From Whalleya microplaca (taxonomy: Eukaryota; Ascomycota; Sordariomycetes; Xylariales; Xylariaceae): a stretch of DNA of 64,000 nt. Of the stretch, positions 58,501 through 64,000 are shown piece by piece. The DNA lies in contig MU385758.1 of assembly GCA_022497155.1 (NCBI GenBank), forward strand, positions 62,001 to 126,000, read 5' to 3'. Positions within the stretch are counted from its first letter, which is position 1; each line of letters opens with the position of its first letter. The translations under genes and the position numbers were made by a program. The notes beneath the pieces are model-generated. The model was not told where the DNA came from and did not search any database. It saw only the letters and a program-made list of their open reading frames with translations.

Positions 58501-58821
58501 TATAATATATGTAATTATATATATAATTTACTAGCTTAGCAGCTTTAATCTAATAATAATAAGCAAGAAATAATTAAGCAGCCTAACTGCTTACTATATT
58601 AGATAATTTAAATGCCCTAAACGCTCCCGTATTATATAAATAGTATTATTTCTAGTTATACTAGTAAATATAAGCGCGAAAAGGCGATTACCTAGCTAAT
58701 CGGGGCTTCCGGCTTTTAATTACCGTATAAAATTGGTGGAGCAGCGAAGTAGCCAGTACATTACGCAAAGGTCAAAATCTGCCCTGTGCCGTGCATAAAC
58801 AGGTGCTCCGTTAACGACCCA

Positions 58822-58831
58822 GAAGTTAAGG
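58822..58831. repeat. Target-site duplication, right copy
   Basis: GAAGTTAAGG, matching 51903-51912 in the same orientation, directly outside the right inverted repeat. Confidence 0.7.
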
Positions 58832-60953
58832 CTCCTTTGTGTTCCGTGCACATATGCGCTGTGTCCCGTTTCGCATCCCGTTAAATCTAAGGATTTGAGG
58901 TCGCGTTTCGAGATTTTTACTCATTGAACACAAGTTTATCCCTTAGTGATAGGTCCCGTAGGTCCAACGGGGCTTGCCTTCGCTCCCAGTGACTTGGTAC
59001 GTGTATCGCCGACAGCTAATGCACCCGGTTCCTGCATATTGCAGCATGGCAGCCCTGTCACCCCAAAATCAATAGGCTGGCTGATCATGGTGTGGTCACA
59101 GATGAGGGTGGTCAGCGGATCGGCTTACAAGTGTTCCTTTGAACCACCATAAGACCCGTGCGCTTATTAGGCTATGAAGAATATGGAATAGTGGCTTAGA
59201 AGAGCATGGCAATGAATACGCGGTACCTATGAAGGGTAGCAATATGGTAATACGAAAAAGGTAATGTTAAGATGTTATACAGACGAATGGAACCGCCGGA
59301 AGCAAGGGCATTCTGTCAAACCTACAAGCTTGATGATATTGATAAGAAACCGGCATAGTCTGTTCTGCATTTGGAAATCTGACATGCTTCTCATTGCCAT
59401 AATGTTGCTTATCTCGAACATGATCGCCGTTGTGATGTAGCGTTTTCAGATAGAGCTAGCCAGGGCTGCCAGGGAGCGACTGGATAAGCACAGGGGCGAG
59501 TATCAGATACGAGAGAGACGGGAGTGTTCGACGTCGCTATCATCTGGCTGGACATTAGACGCTTATTATTAGCAGGAAGAAGGGTCTGTGACTACTTCAT
59601 ATCATTGTAGTCACCTTCTGGCGGTGATTCATGTGAGTCAGGTGCAGAGGTTCTGTCCACAGGACCTGACCATGTGTTGCTCATATCGAATGTGTTGAAT
59701 CAATATCAGACTGGCATAATAATAAGGCAGGACGGCGATTATCAACCCCGCAAATAATCCATGTTGCGATCCTTCGATTAAATAAAAAGGACCGTGAACT
59801 GCTAGCTTAGCGAGGCTGCCAGATGATAGGGAGATGTCACTGATGCCATCTGAGAGATCGCCCAGCTACACGTGTGTGTGGACCGTATATCTCAACAGTT
59901 CGGATGCAAAGATCTCCGGCCATGCTTAACGCTTGACCTAGAGCAAGACCTAAGAAACCCAATCATGGAAATGATGCTTTGAGCTCGACTAATAAATACA
60001 GGTAGAATATTAGGCACCCAGATAGTGAGAGGCGGCGACAGCGACATGTAAGATGTGTCACCTTCACCTCAAGATTGTTTTACTATATTCAGGCAACTAC
60101 ATGTACAGCCGTAGCGCTCGAGAGAACCCTATTTCTTCTCGTTAATGTAATCGCTGAGCGGGATTACGTGTGTACATAGGTAAGGGCAAGTGGCGGTGGG
60201 ACGTATGCCTCGCCGAAAAGTATATAATAGGTCGTCATGGCAGGTTAAGCGCCTAATTGAGAACTGTTGAAACAGAACCACAGCTGCGTGCGGCCTGGGT
60301 TTAATATGCCAAGTCGCAAAATGCGACATCTCGCTCGATTGGGGTAGCCGGGGGCGTATACTGTGATAGCTGGAATGAAATGCAAGACATAGACGTGCGC
60401 GATGATTGGATTATAAGAGTAAGAGTGCAGAAGCAGGAAAGATGATAGATACATGCAATGCAAACACTTAAAATCCTTCTAAACAACGTGATTATACATA
60501 CATACATATATACATAGCGTATTGATACATGTAGGTGAAGGTAAACTCATCACGTCAACCACTCAGAATTGATATATCGCTGTGTACCGTGTTCATACAG
60601 TACTGAGCCGGAGATTTCTTCTCGAGAACGGTTACCCCTCTGCCCCTCTGCCCCTCTTTACCCCTGGTTGTCCCTGTCAGTCAGACGAAGACTGACGCAC
60701 TGTTCCTGGATGACTCCAGCCACTTATTAGCTAACCTAGGTGGGAACCAGTTGACCTATTTTAGCCCGCCCAGGACTGAGGCTAGTATGAATATAGTAGT
60801 AATTAGTCCAATAACAATATACCGGCCAGCTATACATATGTACTGTGTATACACCTAGGTAATAGTCAGTCAGCCTTAAGTCCGATAGCTTGATAATATT
60901 ATATGCGCCCTGGACAATATGTTCAGGAGCATATCCCCCGCGCCATCACCTTC
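58832..60953. other. Gene-free stretch of 2.1 kb
   Basis: Normal base composition resumes directly after the transposon. Only short frames without motifs are present on either strand; a CTGCCCCT direct repeat occurs near 60637-60656. Nothing else recognised. Confidence 0.45.
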
Positions 60954-61431
60954 ATGTTATACCGCCCCACCTAGAATTCCCTTCATGATTTCCTAGAATT
61001 CCCTTTACCCACTTAAGTACAGGGCTGTCATACGCTGACATAAATGCCCAGCCAGACTAGTACGGAAATTAATGTCCAGCCGTGTCGATTTGTGTAAATC
61101 CAATATACCGAACCACGATCCGTAGATATCGGGTTATATAGCTGTTTTATACCTTATTAAAGCTATTTGCGTACGATCTTAAGGCAAATAGGTAGCTTCC
61201 TTTCGATACTATCGCTTAATAGCTATTTAATTTTACGCTATTTAGAAAAAATCGAATACTTATATATAAAGAAATACTATACGCTGCCGGTCGGTTACAA
61301 AAATACGCAACAGGTGCCTTTAGCGCGTACATCTTATCTACATACCCTAGGCAGATACTAATTTAGAGGCTGTGGAGACAAGGGAATTCTAGGAAATCAT
61401 GAAGGGAATTGTAGGTGGGGCGATGTTATAC
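60954..61431. mobile_element. 460-bp MITE with 42-bp inverted repeats and 9-bp target-site duplication
   Basis: The element proper is 60963-61422. Its left end (60963-61004, starting CGCCCCACCTAGAATTCCCT) is the reverse complement of the right end (61381-61422) with a single mismatch in 42 bp. Both ends are flanked by ATGTTATAC (60954-60962 and 61423-61431). The interior is AT-rich and has no coding capacity (one 64-codon frame). The 9-bp duplication points to a Mutator-like origin, an inference from family behaviour. Each inverted repeat itself contains TAGAATTCCCTT or a variant twice. Confidence 0.88.
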
Positions 61432-62868
61432 TGCCGCCCCCGTATGTATGTGTGCGCAATGTACGGGTGCACGAAGGCTACTATGAATACGTGTGTATCC
61501 AATTAGCGGATGGCCTGAGGATCCAATCCGGTGCACTGGAACTTCTATTTTCGTTGCTAATCTGCTGCAGCCCCTGTTGTCGCGGACTGTTCTGTGTAAG
61601 TGATCGAAGGCAAATGATGAATGAGGGCTGTGAGGGGATTCAGTTGCCGGTGAAAGCCTTTTCGTTATTGCAACATCGGGTCTGAAATGCTACTACTACC
61701 ATATACCTGAGGTCCCAATAACCCCTGTTCCTAGTCCTGCAACCAACCGCGCCGACATGTTCTCCACTGGTAGGTTGTACGCGGTAGCTTGCAATGTCTA
61801 TCGCAGTAGGTAGTGTCATTGGATCAAGCCCGTTTCTGTCCACCCTCCTCCTTTCCTCGACCCCTGTAGATTTCGTCAAAACAGGCCCGAAATATGAACG
61901 TGATGGATGGCTAGACGGAGTCAACATCATTTATATGCATCTCTCTATTCCTGATGACTGCTCCCTTTGCCTCATATCTATCCGGGCGATGCCGGCCAAT
62001 CCATCCTTTCAATGCGTGATGAGGTTCTGGTTTCTAAAAACCGCATACATCAACTGCATGGTTGGAACATTCTAAGAAACATTCTATCAGATCTGCTCGG
62101 CCACGCATAATGCGATTGGTGCTTCAAAAGTGTCGGCTTGTAGTTAAGGCTCGACGATCATCACAACTTGTTTCAAGAAATGCACTGGGCTTCTGCCAAC
62201 AAGGCATGATCAGACAACCAGCAGACCGGGTTCTCCATACGAGAGATAGCTATAGGTCCTACGTCGTCAGTGTCGACAACACCTATCGACATCCTCAGCC
62301 CTGAGAGAACAAGAATATTGTGCTTCAAAAAAGGTCTGGTTTATAATAGCGAACGAGCGAGATAATATCAATATAACGGCCTTCAATCCATACCTAGGTA
62401 GCATTGTAACAGTACTGCATGTGTAAGCCAGGTGTACCTATTGCCTGCTACTATATATGTACAAGAGGACCTATAGAGATTGACATAGCCGAATACCTGG
62501 ATAATACATGGCAGGAGTGCTGACAGCTGCCTGGATCAAGGGTACTGAACGAGTACTGTATACGGTGTAGAGTATGTACATACCTCTCCTATGCATGTAA
62601 TGAGAATATTGGACGCTAAAGGGAAAGTGTTCCGAACGGAGTCGATCACCAGTTCCACACTCTGGAGCAATTCTTGCGCTAGACCGCTAAACCTGCAAAG
62701 CTACCCCTGACATTGGTTAGCATTTTAAACTATCTCACCTTACTACTTCGTACTACGGCCTCCGCACCAACCTGGAAGTATCGATCCAGGGCGCTCTTTA
62801 CAGAATATCGACTGGTCAAGTTGATAACATTGAAGTCACCACCGCGTTCAAACTCACAAGAAGAGGAA

Positions 62869-62893
62869 GAGAGAGAGAGAGAGAGAGAGAGAG
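62869..62893. repeat. (GA)n microsatellite
   Basis: About 12 GA units in a row on the plus strand. Confidence 0.85.
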
Positions 62894-63470
62894 GCAGACA
62901 GATAGACCTTCCATCCCACCTCCACCTACTGACACTCACACACACAACCACACAATTACAACCTTAGTACCATACACATTGATACATATGTACATTCACA
63001 CACTCGCCACGCACACGCGCACCATCAATTTCCAGCCTAGTAAAAAGGTACTAACTACTAGTACATGCTACGTATGTACAATATTCGGTCGGCAGTAGGT
63101 CATTCGAAGACAGAAAAAGAGCAACAGTCGTTGATCTGCACCACACTCTCTCATCTCCTGGGTCGATGAGTGGATGAAGCCCCTCTTCACTCTCCTCTCC
63201 TTCGCCAACAATTTTTCCTTTGATCCAAAAATCAAATCCACACTTGTTACGGAGTACCGTCTCTCACACTCTCCATCTCCATCATCATCATCATCAACTG
63301 AACTATCAGTCGTCAATCGCCAATCGCCAATCTATTGTTTCCAGCCACCTGCCACCCTGCCTGCCACCACTGACCGTTATCGTCATCATCGGCAGGTAGG
63401 TACGAACTACCCGACATAGTACGGAGTACATACCAAGGGACCCATACAGTACATGTACGAAGGTACCTGC

Positions 63471-63494
63471 GTATGTATGTATGTATGTATGTAT
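63471..63494. repeat. (GTAT)n microsatellite
   Basis: Six GTAT units head to tail. Confidence 0.85.
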
Positions 63495-64000
63495 GCCATT
63501 AACAGGTACAAGCCATACACGCCCACTCAATAATACCACCCGCTCATGTCGTTCTCGCCTTCGCCGCTGCCCTTAACTGCCCTTAATCGATAGCGTCTAC
63601 GCGAACGAAATACCCTATTTCACTCTACTCTTACCACATTCCACGACCTCGACATCGGTCCTCACTATACACACACCTACTGTACACACACCTACTTTCC
63701 CACCCCTAGCGCCCTATTGCCAAGCCTTAGCCCTTTTGTGCGCCGACACCCCCCCCCCTCCTCTCCGTCCCGCCGTCCTGATCCATTTCGAACCAATTCC
63801 TGTCCAACCTTTTGGACTTAATGCCTTGACGACCAGATCCATCCGTGTGCGACTCAATCCCACCACCTGTGGCTTGACTTGTCGCAGCATAGCGCTCATC
63901 CATTGCCTTGTGTTGAGAGGCAGATAAAACCGAGTCTCGTCGAGTGTCCTTGTTGATCTGTTTATCTTTCGAGAAACCTCGTGGCCACCCGCCGCCGCCG

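Larger units (their letters stand above)
51913..58821. mobile_element. 6.9-kb RIP-degraded DNA transposon with terminal inverted repeats
   Basis: The block is bounded by TCGTTAACGGAGCACCTGTT at 51917-51936 and its exact reverse complement at 58798-58817, each four bases inside a 10-bp direct duplication GAAGTTAAGG. A target duplication of 9-10 bp is typical of Mutator-like elements (family knowledge); hAT elements make 8 bp. From about 52020 to 58640 the DNA is extremely AT-rich, and long runs contain no CA or TG dinucleotide (for example 54301-54360), the expected result of RIP acting on CpA. The outer 80-100 bp are much less altered. No transposase domain can be read because every frame is riddled with stops. 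Several internal tandem repeats are listed separately. Confidence 0.82.
61432..64000. other. Gene-free stretch with microsatellites, possible upstream region of a gene beyond the window
   Basis: No supported gene. The last kilobase is rich in CT, CACACA and CCACC runs and contains GTACGGAGTAC-type palindromes (63240-63260, 63415-63430), typical of long promoters or leaders of fungal regulatory genes. If so, the gene starts beyond base 64000. Confidence 0.4.

Overview
The window looks like nuclear DNA of a filamentous ascomycete (Pezizomycotina; a sordariomycete-type fungus is my guess, not proven). The reasons are short introns of about 50-150 nt with CTAAC/CTGAC-like branch sites, Zn2Cys6 and fungal-specific transcription factor domains, secreted tyrosinase, esterase and effector-like proteins, and an AT-rich block almost free of CpA/TpG dinucleotides, as left by repeat-induced point mutation (RIP). 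All spliced models were built by eye. Every complete multi-exon model closes in frame, which is the main internal support.

1-10 kb (transport and metabolism): a truncated UNC93-like transporter (-), a small P-loop kinase (+), two short-chain dehydrogenases (SDRs, divergently transcribed), a six-exon Zn2Cys6 regulator (-) and a seven-exon MFS sugar transporter (-). 11-22 kb: a three-exon effector-like secreted protein, a third SDR, a zinc-cluster-less transcription factor, two copies of a short mobile element (one carrying a perfect 70-bp palindrome), a 556-aa protein of unknown function and a DUF7702-like membrane protein.

23-28 kb: one 12-exon gene (1319 aa) combining a Cys-rich N-terminus, a dynamin/GBP-like GTPase, a RING-like Cys/His cluster and a patatin domain. 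Both patatin catalytic positions (Ser and Asp) are substituted, suggesting a signalling or immunity-type pseudo-phospholipase.

29-46 kb: a run of plus-strand genes: Zn2Cys6 regulator, FAD monooxygenase, secreted alpha/beta hydrolase, 3-ketosteroid-dehydrogenase-like flavoprotein, secreted tyrosinase and secreted carboxylesterase. This could be a catabolic or tailoring neighbourhood, but no PKS, NRPS, terpene cyclase or other scaffold enzyme lies in the window. 46-51 kb: three low-complexity proteins of unknown function.

51.9-58.8 kb: a 6.9-kb RIP-degraded DNA transposon with 20-bp perfect inverted repeats and a 10-bp target-site duplication, full of internal minisatellites. 58.8-64 kb: no convincing gene, but a 460-bp MITE with 42-bp inverted repeats and a 9-bp target-site duplication, and simple-sequence tracts. 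The last kilobase is pyrimidine-rich and may be the promoter or leader of a gene beyond the window.
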